Shown here: one piece after another, positions 21,131-31,629 of the stretch
Numbering within the stretch: the stretch's first letter is position 1
How the letters are laid out: every line of letters begins with the position of its first letter
Source: Pyropia yezoensis
Lineage: Eukaryota > Rhodophyta > Bangiophyceae > Bangiales > Bangiaceae
Direction of reading: 5' to 3'
Assembly: GCA_009829735.1 (NCBI GenBank)
Contig: CM020620.1
Location: 21,736,020-21,800,019 of the forward strand
Length of the DNA: 64,000 bases
Notes under the pieces: model-generated
The model's database searches: none
What the model saw: the letters and a program-made list of their open reading frames with translations, nothing else
Told to the model about the DNA's origin: nothing
Position numbers and translations under genes: made by a program

Positions 21131-22670
21131 CACTGTGGCCTCCCGCAGCGAGTCGATGCACTCGTCCATCCTTGGTAAAGGGTAGGAGTCTTTCTTGGTA
21201 ACCAAGTTGAGGCGTCGATAATCGATGCAAAACCGAGGGGTCTGAACCTTCTTCGGTACGATAACGACTGGGGCGCCCCACTTCGACATCGAAGGTCGGA
21301 TCACCTTAGCTTCGCTCATCCTCTTCACTTCTCCATCAACGATCTCTCGTTGCATAGGTCCCGCACGATGCGGTTGCGACCGCGCTGGTCGAGCACCTGG
21401 TACCAGGTCTATACGGTGTTGGGTTGCCCCAATGGTACCCAGCGCCCCACCGGTCCATATGACGTCATGTTTTCTTAGCATCCGTCGTACCCCTTCAGCT
21501 ACCGAAGGGGGAAGGTGGTCGAGGTCAGCCTCGGCCAGTGCCTTCAAGGCTTTTTGGTCCTTTGGCGGCATGTCCGCCGGAGCCGCCGATGGGTTAGGTT
21601 TCCCGTCATCGGGTTGCCGCCGCTCGGTGGTCTCGGCGACCGCCAGCACCTCAAGTGGTTCCACTTGACCTTCCTTGTCAGGGGTAAGGATATCTCCTTC
21701 GTAGAGCTCGGAAATCCCAAGGATAGTTCCCTTCGGGAGGGTGACTGCCTTACGGCGATAGTTCGCCATCACCAGCAGTGATGACCCCCCCGCTGGGAGG
21801 TCTACGATACCATTGGCCATGGTCAACCCATGGCGGTTGGAGGTTCGTAGGTTGGACTGGACACTGCAGATGCTTGCAAGGTCACAGTTAACCGGGAGGA
21901 CGGTCTCCGATAGCGGCTCAAAGCGAGTCCGCTTGGCCAGCCGGAGTGTCTTCGGTTCTACGTTGGCGTATACCTCAGCCACGCTAACGTGGCTCCCTTG
22001 TAACGTCAGGTCCCTGATGATAGCTGTCTGTCCTCTCTTCGTCCCGTCGGCCTCTTGCAGCTCGACGGTCCTCCGGCCTGGCCGGATTGCATCGACGTGA
22101 ACGTTGATGAAGGTGCACCCCAGTATGCAGGGCACAGATAGAGTCTCACACACCAGGAAGTCAACTTCCGTAGTGAGCTCCCCGATGGTGACCTGCAGCG
22201 ACATCACTGCGGTCGTACGAATGAGACGACCATTCGCATCCTTGATCGTGGGTCCCCGAGTGACTCTGACTCGCGGGAGCCACTTGTCCGGGAGGGTATC
22301 TTTCCGGATCAAGTTAGGTCCAGCCCCTGTATCAAGTACGGGGTAATACGATCGGGTCTACTGGGGGTCAACCCCCAGTGTGGCTGATACGTTGAAGTTC
22401 TCCAAAGCGAACAGTACGTGGCCTACACCGATATCCGGTGTGGCTCGGGCATCCTGGACAGGGCCCGTGTCTGGTTCCATGTGACGGGGCTTCCCGTCCT
22501 CTCCTCCCAACCTTGGAGGTTGGGCATCAATCCCCTGACTCCGTGTCGTCGGGGCCGGAAGGTGTACCCGGGGGTTGATGCGGCGTCGGCTCAACCGCGC
22601 TCTCCGTGGGGCTTTCCCCGCGGCCGTCCGGGGTGGCTTGTTTGGATTACCCCAGCGACCCCGTGTCGTC
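21131..22670 (-). pseudogene. Family A pol, 5' part: leader, protease, start of RT (outer copy)
   Basis: It contains the retropepsin (VLDTGAGPNLI), a long linker (LPKGTILGISELYEGD) and the first RT motifs (GAPVVIVPKK, TPRFCIDYRRLN, SYPLPRMDECIDSL) up to the B1 insertion. The amber codon before the protease Asp is at 22358-22360, the same as in A2. The ATGA start used by A2 is damaged here (GACGACAC instead of GATGACC). The one-base deletion present in A2 near 11975 is absent: EGVRRMLRKHD reads through. Confidence 0.9.
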
Positions 22671-22677
22671 CTTCCTC

Positions 22678-24855
22678 TTACTCGTTTCCCGTGCTCGGCC
22701 GGGTACTGTCGTCCGGGACATCCGAGAGAGGGGGTGCCTCCTCGACTGCCAGTACTCCTCCTGGAGCTTGCTGCATACCCGGTGCCGGGCCTCGGGCGGG
22801 ATACCCACCCATGGATGCCTTGCGTTGCGCCGCTGCCCGTCGAGACTCCTCCGGGATGAGTGGGCATGCGGAAACCCAGTGTTGGGGGTCTCCGCACAAC
22901 ATACATCCGGACGTGCCGGCCGTCCCGGGCGTCCGCGTCGGGTTGGCTCCATAGGTCCGGTTGCCTGCCTCGGGCGCCCGAGTGCCCGCCCCTTGGTAGG
23001 CCTTGGGTCCCGGTGCCAACCGGAACATGGACTCCCCCAACCGGTTGGGTCTACCCGCGATGTGCGGAGGTGCCTCCGTACGTACTGCCCATGTCGGCAG
23101 GGGTTGGTGGGGGTTACCCGTAACCGGGGCATAACCCGTAGTCCGCACATACGGGACGCGCCGTCCCGCTCCCTCGTTAACCTGGAACTGGGTCCCGGCC
23201 GGGGCGATGTACGCTACCGTACCATGCTCATCAATCACCGGCGTCGCCGGTAGCAGCAGGTGGCCCTGTTGGTCGACTAGAGGTTCATCCTCACCCGTAG
23301 GGGTATACTCGGCCGCCACCAGTACTGGTGTGGCCTTACGTTCCACCTTCTCCTGCCTCGGTAGCTGGGTAAGATTGGGTTTGCCTCCCTAACCCTTGGG
23401 CTTCGGGGCTTAGGCACACTCCGGGTGTAGCACCCGGTAGGCGTCCCCTAGGGACTTACACATATGCATCAGTCGACTGAAGTTCGTTCGAGCCGTGTTG
23501 GCTCCCCGTGCGGATATCCGCACATAGTTGGGTACTCCTGCGAACAGGATGGCCCGTAGCTCCCCTTCGCCGAGGAGCTTCCCCAGCTCGTAGTCGAGCT
23601 CTTGGATCTGGCGTCCGAACATCTCCTCATCCTCCCAGGACTGGGCGGTGGCGGTGCGGAGGGCCCGATAGTGGTCTTCGCACTTGTCCTCACTGAGGTA
23701 GCTGCTAAGCAGCTCCTTCATTATACCGCGGTAATCCATGGGGGTGGCTGCGACCCTCATTCCCGGCATCGGGGATGCCTGGCGGAGGATGCCTCGGACC
23801 CGTTCGTCAACAAAGAACGGGAGGATCTCCAGCGCCTGCCCCTCGTTGACGAGCGCCTTGTCCGCGGCTGCCTTGAAGCTAGTCAAGAAGCCAATGACTG
23901 CCAGCGGGCGTCCGTTAGGGCCCCCGAACATAGGGACTCCCTTCATAAGGGTCTGCATAGAGCGGATCGCTCGGTGCGAGGTCGTACGCATCGATTCCGA
24001 TACGGTAGTGGATCGGTCCTCCAAACGATAACGTTCCGGAGTCAGTACCGACCTGAAGACATCGTTGACAATCTCCGTGTCCGCGTCCTGGATATCCAGT
24101 CGCTTGGCCAGTTGATGAGTAAACTCATCGGACTCCATCCGCTTCAGTAAGCTCGCAGTAACCTTCGCTGTCATCGCTTGCACCAGTGACGCTGGAACTT
24201 CCGGCGTCGGCGCCTCGGGTACCCGAGTTGCTTGGCTCCCTTCGTCGATGGGGTAATGCGAGACGGTACCGCCTCCCCCCATTGCCGACTCTGTTCCGGC
24301 GTAGATATCCGCCGGGTAATGTCCGCGGAGCCCGCTCTGGGTGCTCCGAGCGTAGCGCTCCGTATGGCTACGTTCCAACTCAGCCGACGAGTCGGATCCA
24401 TAACCCGCCGTATCCGGGGGTTTTCCAGGAGTAGCAACACCGGGGTTGACCCTGGTGGACTCCGAAAGTAGTCCGGCCGGTTCGAACCGTACCGGTGTGG
24501 GAGGAACACGACGGGGTACCGTTGTGTGGCGTGCTGACATCAGCACAGCCATTGCGTCCTGCGTACGCTCTTGACGGGCGTCGAGCCCGGTGAACCGGGC
24601 CTCGATGCGAGCCAATGATGCCATCAGAAAGTCCCCTGGTGAAGGTGGCGGCGGAGTGAGGTCGGCAGAGGACGATTGAGGCGGTCCGCCGCCCCTGGCC
24701 GCCCGTGCCGTACCAAGCGATGATCCAGCACCGGAGAGCATTGGCGTCTCAATGTTGTCGATCGGATTACCGATCCCGGTTCCCGGGTTCAGCTCCGGGG
24801 TCGGCGTTGACGCCGATCCGTCATCTTGAACGTTCCCCGTCTCTTGGGTAGACAT
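22678..24855 (-). pseudogene. Family A gag (outer copy), two frames
   Basis: The first frame, ATG 24855 (MSTQETGNVQDD) to TAA 23410-23412, is about 481 residues: a disordered Pro/Ser/Thr-rich N-terminus, then a helical capsid-like region (FRSVLTPERYRLED, GFLTSFKAAADKALVNEG, EELLSSYLSEDKCEDH-type repeats). After a short stop-bounded gap, a second frame (from about 23390 to TAA 22678) supplies a basic linker and the zinc knuckle CMLCGDPQHWVSAC. The two stops do not overlap, so this looks like a mutational break rather than a frameshift signal; no other copy of this segment is available to compare. Confidence 0.8.
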
Positions 24856-25163
24856 AGTCACAATCAGTCAACCGACGTAACAGTCACCACGAATAAGAGA
24901 GCGAGGGTGGAGTTGGGGGAGAGTAACAGTAGATCGAAGTCAAACGCAACCACTCCTTGCCCTGCGGTGGATTCGCCGCCGGCCCCCTCGTTATAAAGCC
25001 TCGGAGACACTACTAACTACCCTCCGCCCCGAGATGCAAGTCTCTCTGGTCATACGTAACTTATAGATACCGTGACCAGTACGGACTCTCAAATTGAAAG
25101 TCAAGGATTAGAAGTAGCCCCCCCTAATATTAGGGTCACAATACGGCCGACCATATTGCTACA
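24856..25163 (-). repeat. 5' LTR/leader region of the outer family A element
   Basis: Read on the minus strand it starts TGTAGCAATATGG and matches the A2 LTRs for about 195 bp, including the TATA-like element (CTTTATAAC, about 24990) and most of the GC hairpin. It then diverges completely, and gag begins about 110 bases later. The expected TGCTACA end is not found, so the LTR/leader border of this copy is undefined. Confidence 0.75.
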
Positions 25164-26466
25164 AATCCCCTCGGAGGAGTGGTCGTCCCAAGCCATTGTG
25201 CTTGGTCGAGACGACCTTTATAAGCTATGCGGCCCCGTTTTTGGTGACCTCATCAATGCTTCCGAGTACTGGTTCAAGGCTTCTGGGCGCACATCTTTTT
25301 CATCGGTGTTTGTACAGGCCGAGTCGAAGTCAGACTCGGGGTGATGCCACCACCGCTTCCGCCGCCACCGGCGCCTACGCCGCCCATGATGCCCCAGCTG
25401 TTCCCGCCATACGCTCTGGGCGGCTTCCGCGGCAGCCGTCCCCGGCGCTACTCGTTCGCGGCGGTCGCCGAAGCAATCGGGAACATTCCCGATCCATCAT
25501 AGCGGGCACCTAAGCTGGGAGAGAGCTCGGCGTCCGTAGTCAAGCGGCAGTCCTTACCACTTCTGCCGAAGCCGCTACCGCCTCATGTGCTCTTCTGTCG
25601 CCGGCCGTGGCTGGCGCCGCCGCGGCCGCCGCGGCCGCCGCAGCCGCCGCCGCCGTCGCCACCACCGTCGCTGCTGCCGTCGACATCGTCACCGCTGCTG
25701 CGGTCGCCATCGTCACGCCGTCGTCGCCGTCGTCGCCATCGTCGACGCTGACCGCGGCGCCGCACCCCTCCCCGTGTGTAGTGGTCCTGTCGGATGCTGT
25801 ACCCCTCCCGTTGATGAGCTCCCTGGCTTGTTTCCCGATAGGGACCCACCACCGCTCGTGTGGAACCCATTTTAGAGAACATCAATTGCATCCGTACAAT
25901 TTTCAGCACACACTGCAGGCAGTCGACCACATGAGTCAGCAGTACAGGAACATGGTGGCCCCGCGACGCGGTGGCGTCTAGGCAGCGGCGGCAGCGGCGG
26001 CGGCGGTGGCGGTGGTGGCGGCGGCCAGGACCCCCACTGCCCACTGGCCGTCGGGACGGCGCGCGTCTGGTGGCGCCATGTAGCCGTGGCGGGTTTTCAT
26101 TCATGGCGCGGCTCGGGGGTGGGGATGGGGGGGGGGTTGGGGGGAAGCGGCGGCGTCAACCACCCCGCGGTGCCTCCCGTGACACGGCTGCAAGGGAATG
26201 TGTTTTTAAAGTTGCAGATGGGGCAGCCGGTGGCCGCTGCGGGCCCGCGCCGACGCCAACCCAGCGGGCCATGGAAGCAAGGGGGCAAAGACCCTCGCGC
26301 ATTCCTTCCCACTCCCGCCATCAGCGTCTTTGGCTGTTCGCTTCTTTTCCTCCCCTATGGATCATCCCTCTCCAGCCCCCCCCCCCCCTCCCCTACACCG
26401 AGGTCGGCGTCGCAGCCGCCTCTGCTCCCCCTCCTGGCAGGTGCGGTCCCCACTGCCACCGTCCGC
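25164..26466. other. Non-TE flank, no confident gene; tiny ORF at 25344-25502
   Basis: A frame ending SSVFVQAESKSDSG stops at TGA 25342-25344, overlapping an ATG (TGATG) that opens a 52-codon ORF, Pro-rich then SRPRRYSFAAVAEAIGN, ending at TAG 25500-25502. They could be exon scraps of a host gene cut by element A. The remainder is GCC-type simple sequence (25610-25760) and G-rich runs (26110-26145). Confidence 0.3.
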
Positions 26467-27489
26467 TCAGTTTCCCACCTGGCTGTTGACGGTTTCGATC
26501 AACGCGGTAAGCGCGTTCACCTGCTCCACCAGCTTCCCATCGGAAATGAGCAACCCGACCAGCAGCAGCGACGCGTCCTTGGACGCCTCCGCCAGCACCG
26601 TCGAGGTTGGCGCGGCCTTGGCGGCGGCTGCCAGCTTCTTAACCACGTCTTGCACTTCCGCGATAAACGGCCTGACGGCGTCCAGGGCGGCCTCGCCTTC
26701 AGCCAACGACTCGGCGGACGGCTTGGAAAAGCTCTTGAGGAGCATCACAGACGTCGCGGAGAGCGGCTTGGGAAGTGACGCCTCCACAGCCCGCAGAGAC
26801 GCGGCGACGGCACCCAAGGAGATGGCATCGTTCTTGAGGGTCTCCTTCTCCGTGTTGACGCCCGCCGTCAGTTCCTTCACTGATGCTACCGCATCGTCTT
26901 CAGCAACGACCAGGGCGGCGGCCGCAGCTGCCGCCTCGCTGGCATCGCGGCGGGCGGCCAGCGCGCGGTTTGGCAACCGGCACTTGCGGGGGTTGAGCAC
27001 ACACTCCAGCGCCTCCGTCGCTTCCCGCACCGCCGTGTGGATCTTGACGGTGGCGCGGCGGATCTCACGCCCCCGCTTGCGTACAAACTTGGACACGTCC
27101 ACCCCGGCCCGCCGCACCGCCGCCGACGCCTTGGCCACAGACCGCCGCACCTCACGGCCGGCCTCGCGGACCACCTTGGCGACACTCTCAACAACATCGG
27201 TGGCGCCCTTGCGGATGGCCCGGCCCAGGTTGCGCACCGGCCGCTCAATATTCTTTTGCCACCACGACTCGCGGACGGCGGGGGTGGCCAGGTCGTCGCC
27301 CGTGTCCAACACGGCCCGCGATAGGGGGCGGCGCGCGACAGTCATTCGCGACCAGGCGGCAGCGCCAGTGCCAGACAGGGGCGCCACCGCCGCGGCGGCG
27401 GGCCTGACCGTGGCCCCGAGGCCTGCCACGCCCAGCAGGGCGGTGACGGCCACCGCGGCGGCCGCCGTCAGGGTGTGGGTGCGGGTCAT
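26467..27489 (-). CDS. Secreted or targeted Ala-rich helical protein, unknown function
   Basis: 340 residues from ATG 27489. The N-terminus (MTRTHTLTAAAAVAVTALLG..) is a typical signal peptide: short positive start, hydrophobic core, AxA-type cleavage region around residues 30-36. A strongly basic segment follows (NLGRAIRKGATDVVESVAK, VRKRGREIRRATVK), then long Ala/Val/Leu/Lys helices likely to form a coiled coil (AVEASLPKPLSATSVMLLK to the C-terminus NSQVGN). A longer upstream frame exists but reads as low-complexity noise. The divergent neighbour at 29953-30795 has the same plan and a similar SLPKPL/ALPSPV block, so the two look like an old head-to-head duplicate. No known family recognised. 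Codon third positions are strongly G/C. Confidence 0.65.
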   Translation of the reverse strand: MTRTHTLTAAAAVAVTALLGVAGLGATVRPAAAAVAPLSGTGAAAWSRMTVARRPLSRAVLDTGDDLATPAVRESWWQKNIERPVRNLGRAIRKGATDVVESVAKVVREAGREVRRSVAKASAAVRRAGVDVSKFVRKRGREIRRATVKIHTAVREATEALECVLNPRKCRLPNRALAARRDASEAAAAAAALVVAEDDAVASVKELTAGVNTEKETLKNDAISLGAVAASLRAVEASLPKPLSATSVMLLKSFSKPSAESLAEGEAALDAVRPFIAEVQDVVKKLAAAAKAAPTSTVLAEASKDASLLLVGLLISDGKLVEQVNALTALIETVNSQVGN

Positions 27490-29952
27490 AGCGGCACGCG
27501 TTGGGGATGGACGGGGGAAAAAAAACGACAGCGCGGCTGGCGGAGGCGGGCAGGGGGGGGGGGGGGGGGGGGGCCAAGCAGCCAAGAGGGGCGAGGAGCG
27601 GCCAAGTCGGGACGGGAAGTGGAGAGCGCAACGAGTGGGAGGGCGGGTGAGGCGGGTGCGGGTGGGCGGGTGTGAGTGACCTGATGGTCGAGTGGCAACC
27701 GACCCGGAAGGGCGGGCTTGACTCTTGTACCCAACAGCAGCGGTGGCGGTGGCGCCACCCGCCGCCGCCGTCGCACCCCCATCGCCGGTACCGGGTGCCG
27801 CCCGTCGCCCCCCCATCGTAGGCATCGGCCTCCTCTCCCCGACACACCCCGCCGCGCGGACTGTCGACGCCGCACCGACGGCATCGGTGGGGCTGCCCAG
27901 GGAGCGGCCACGGCACAGCCCGACAACGCCGCCTCGCATCACGGTGGTCCACCGTCGGTAGGGCGCGTCACTCCCGCCGCCCCCCCCGCTCGGACTCCTC
28001 CGTCGTGCTTCCCCCCTCCCCTTGGTCGCCACACCACAGGGGGGAAACGGTGGCAGAAACGGTGGCAGAAACGGAGGCAGTAGCACCTCCCCTCCCACCC
28101 CCCTCAGGGAGGCCGCGGCGGCCCCATCTCGTGAGGTGCCCTGTTGGTCCGTTCGTGCCCCGTCATCCCAACGCCCACCTCCCATCGCCCACCGTCAGCC
28201 CGTGACGCCAGCGGTGTAGCATGGTGTCACCACCGCCGCTACCGCTGCCGCTGCTGATACACTACCGGGCTGTGGGGTGGCCAAGACCCGCTGGCGGCGA
28301 ACGAAAATGTTGACCGCCCCTGCCGCCGGGCTGTCACGGCTGGATGACTGGCCACGACCAAAGAGAGGGGGTCCGGGGGGCGGCGGGCGGGAAAAGGGGG
28401 GCCTGTGGCTTCCCCTCCCCCCCCCCCCCCCCCCCGCACGCCCCCCACCCATGCCGTAACGGCTGGCGGCTCGCCCGCTACGAGCAGCGTCGACGATCAC
28501 ACGGCAGCGGCAACGGGACCCGTGGACGGGCGGGCAGTGGCAACGGAACGGGTGGGCGGGCGGGCGACGGGAACAGGTCACTGGCGAGAGAGCAGACGCG
28601 CGGGTGGGCAGACGGCAAACCTCTCTGGTCGGGGGGACAGGCCCGCCGCACCGTTGGGGCCTGGTAGCAAGGCTAGCTTCACTGGTGGCAGCGGCGGCAG
28701 CGGCACGCGCGCGCGCCGCCGCAGGCTCGGGGAAAGCGGCGCGGCCGCGCGGCGGGGGGGGTGCCCAATCCTGGCGGCGCGAGGGGTCGGGGGGCATCGT
28801 GACGCCCCCCTCCCTGAAGGGCGCCACCCGCCCGTCCCCCCCCGCCCCATCACCCCGGGGGCGGGGGGTCCCCGCTCCCCCCCCGCACAGAGGGTGCCCG
28901 ACCCCCCCCCGCCTCTGCCAAGCACGGGCAGTGCTGTGAAACGTGCGCGGCGGCGCGGCCGGCAGCAGCGCAGTGTCGGCAACGTGAAGTCGGCCTCGGC
29001 GACCCTCCGTCCCCCCCTCCCCCCTTCCCACCCTCCCGCCGGCGGCAGGGGTGGCGGCCAAGGAAAGCGACTTCCTCCCGCGCCCTGCTACCTCTGGCGC
29101 GCCCCCCCCCTCCACCCTCCCACCTCCCCCCGCGCTCCCCCGTCCCCCCTTGGCCCCTCCCCTCCCGCGCCCCCCACCCACCGCCGCCGCAGCGCCGCGC
29201 GCGACGCGCCGCACGGCAACCCCCCGCGGAAGGCAGCAAGGCAGCGTCCCAGCGGGCGTGGGGGGGTACGTGCGCCCCGCCCGCCACCGCCCGCAGTGGC
29301 AATCAGAGGGGCGGCCCTCGTCGGGGGGGGAGGCGGGTGCGGGCCAGCGCCTGCCAGGTTGACCGCGGGGGGGAGGGGGAAGGGGAGGGGAGGGGTGGGC
29401 GCCGAGCCTTGAGCTCCACGCCATGACCAGGCGATTGCAACCCAGGCAGTGGGGGTGGTACCGGCGCGGGGGGAAGGGCCGCCCCGTTGCCCGCCCCCGC
29501 GTCGCCGGCCGTATCCACGGCGGCGTCAGCGGCGGTGACGCGCAGCGGGCGTAGCCGCCGCGCTGCGCCGGCTGTAGCTGCCCGTCGCTGGCCGTCTCCA
29601 CGGTGGTGGTGGGTGACTGGACGCGCACGTGGAGGTGGCAGGGGAGGGGGGGTGGGGGGGGGGGGGCGCCACCGCTGACACTGCCTTGTGCACACCAGGC
29701 GGCACCGCCGACGCCGTGCTCACTGTTTGATGGAGAAGGGGATCACCGCTCGCCATTGCCGTCGCCGCCGCTGTCGCCGCCGCACCGAGGTCCTACAAGG
29801 GACTCCCCTGTCCCGTCGCATACGATGAAGAGGCGGTCCCGTCAAACCGCGAGTCACCCGCCCACTTGCTCACACCGCCCGCTGCCTCCCGCCGTCCTCC
29901 CCACTCAACCCCCACCATCCTTTCCCCCCAAATGTGCACCCCAGCCCCATTC
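27490..29952. repeat. 2.5-kb low-complexity intergenic region between the divergent pair
   Basis: GC-rich DNA with G-runs (27553-27573), C-runs (28420-28437) and purine/pyrimidine-skewed stretches. Long frames are open on both strands because stop codons are rare at this composition; their translations are Pro/Arg/Gly noise. It should include the promoters of both flanking genes, but I see no specific element. Confidence 0.6.
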
Positions 29953-30795
29953 ATGATGCGCGGTCGCACCCTCCGCGTGGTCGCCGCGGTGGCCGCCGTT
30001 GCCCTGGTAGGCGCAGCCGCCATGGCGGCCACCACCCCCGCCACCGCTGCTGCGGTGGCCCGCGCAGCGCCCGCGGCGGCTGCCTCTGGGCCGTCGGCCG
30101 CCGCCACCTGGTCGCCCCCGCTATCCACCCACACCGCCGCCGCCATCAACAGCTCAGCGGACGACACTGTGGACGCGTCTCAAGACGCCACCGCCGCCGC
30201 CGCCGCCGCCTCCACGGCCACGGGCATCCCAGCCGCAGCCACCTCCCGGTTCTTCTCGCGCCTCCGTCGCGCGTTTCAGAAGCGTGCCAAGGCGGCTGCC
30301 GCGGCGGCGAGGGCCATCGCCGCCGCGGCGGCCCGCGCAAGGGAGGCCAAGGCTGCCGCGGAGGCCGACGCGGTTGAGACAGCCTTAACGTTCACCAACG
30401 CCGTGGCAACCACCGGGGACAAGCTCGCCACTCACAGGCAGGCCTTACGCGTGACAGGCGTGTCACTCGAGGCCATGGCAGGGGCGCTGCCATCGCCCGT
30501 GACGGGATCGCTGGCGAAGCTGCTGCAGGGCCGAGTGGACGCCGCGGAAGCGATGAGGGACGACGCGCAAGCCGCCGTGGCCGCCGTGCGGACGTTGATC
30601 CATCAAGCATTCGCTGCCATGAGCAAAATGGCGTCGACGCTGAAAACTTACCGGGACTCGGTAGCAACGACGCAGGCGCTGCAGGCGATGCATTTGGTGG
30701 TGGCGCATTTGCAAGACATTACAAGGGAGATGGACGCGGAGGTGAAGCTCGTGGAAAATGAGATCCTGGCGGCTACGCTTCAGCTGCGGAAGTGA
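29953..30795 (+). CDS. Secreted or targeted Ala-rich helical protein, paralogue of the 26467-27489 gene
   Basis: 280 residues from ATG 29953 (a second ATG follows directly at 29956). Signal-like start (MRGRTLRVVAAVAAVALVGA), an Ala-rich linker, a short basic block (RFFSRLRRAFQKRAKAA), then a long amphipathic helical part (GVSLEAMAGALPSPVTGSLAKLL, FAAMSKMASTLKTYRDS, MDAEVKLVENEIL) ending LQLRK and TGA. The order of features copies the minus-strand neighbour. The leader is pyrimidine-rich. The function is not inferable; an exported structural or wall-associated protein is possible but speculative. Confidence 0.65.
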   Translation: MMRGRTLRVVAAVAAVALVGAAAMAATTPATAAAVARAAPAAAASGPSAAATWSPPLSTHTAAAINSSADDTVDASQDATAAAAAASTATGIPAAATSRFFSRLRRAFQKRAKAAAAAARAIAAAAARAREAKAAAEADAVETALTFTNAVATTGDKLATHRQALRVTGVSLEAMAGALPSPVTGSLAKLLQGRVDAAEAMRDDAQAAVAAVRTLIHQAFAAMSKMASTLKTYRDSVATTQALQAMHLVVAHLQDITREMDAEVKLVENEILAATLQLRK

Positions 30796-31629
30796 GGGTG
30801 AAGATGAGAGGGGGAGAGAGACAGGCTCAAGAGGGGCGTGACCGCAACGACGAAGGGGCCGAGCACAAATGGCGGGTATTCCGCCAGAGTCGGAGTCGTC
30901 GGAGCGCCGAGTTCACCCGATTTCGCGAGTCGGATGAAATTCTAGGATCGCGTCGGAGGGGTGCTGGAAGTAGGCTTGTGCTGCTCGCCCAGGGCGTGCA
31001 CGAAGCTGCACGCCCCGGGCGGGATTGGCGTGTTTTAGGGCGTGTCACGCCTGCAAGCCCGAGATTTCGGTGCACTAGTGCGGGATCGTACTTGCAATAG
31101 ACTTGACCTGGCTTAGAACTAGTCAGATGAGCGAGCCACCCCAGTCACGAGTGTGATCTGCGCGCTGCAACTTCATTGGCCCCTGCCCTACGGTGGCGGG
31201 GGAGCCGGGGCGCGGCGAGACAGTCCGCTCTCAGGGGCGCCTGGCGGTGCCCTGGGACTGCGAGACAGTCCCTCTCTGAGGGGACCAAGCGATGCTTTAG
31301 AGTCCCTCAGCGGTGCCCACGCCAGCCAAGCAGGCGCAGACTGACAGTTGGCCGCCCCTCCTCACGCCTAGTTAACAGAGGCCGATCCTTGCCTTACGGG
31401 TTTCGAGGTCTCAGGTCCGCTCTGGTTGGATATCGCCCTGCAATTCTCTTGTGTGAGTGGCTGCACGTCTCTCTGTCAGTAAGTTTCTATCTTCAGATAC
31501 AAGAAGCTCATGTATATGAAAAGTATGTCCACGTGTAGGGGACTACCCCGGCCAGGACAGCTCTGGTGACATGCTGTGGTGGGCTTTTTGAGCCAATGAT
31601 TCGAGAAAGCAAGAAGGTTTGTACGTTTT
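30796..31629. other. Intergenic, no gene seen
   Basis: It contains a partial direct repeat (GCGAGACAGTCC at about 31216 and 31260) and GC-rich inverted segments near 30990-31050. I looked for transposon ends here for the adjacent transposase and could not define any. Confidence 0.5.

Larger units (their letters stand above)
1..25163 (-). mobile_element. Family A chromovirus (outer copy), Ty3/gypsy LTR retrotransposon, split by element B1
   Basis: This is the oldest layer of the nest. Reading on the minus strand from 25163, it has an LTR-like start (TGTAGCAATAT), gag, a zinc knuckle, protease and the first RT motifs down to 21126. The RT then continues without loss at 3139 and runs through RNase H, integrase and chromodomain to 512, followed by a non-coding tail that leaves the window at base 1. 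The two halves join exactly when the 3140-21125 insertion and one copy of GTAAA are removed, as judged against the intact A2 copy (12340-12360). The 3' LTR and any antisense ORF of this copy lie outside the window. Confidence 0.93.

Noticed and set aside
28195..29628. Long minus-strand frame (477 codons) and overlapping plus-strand frames
   Set aside because: Open on both strands because stops are rare in this GC-rich DNA; the translations are Pro/Arg/Gly noise with homopolymer stretches.
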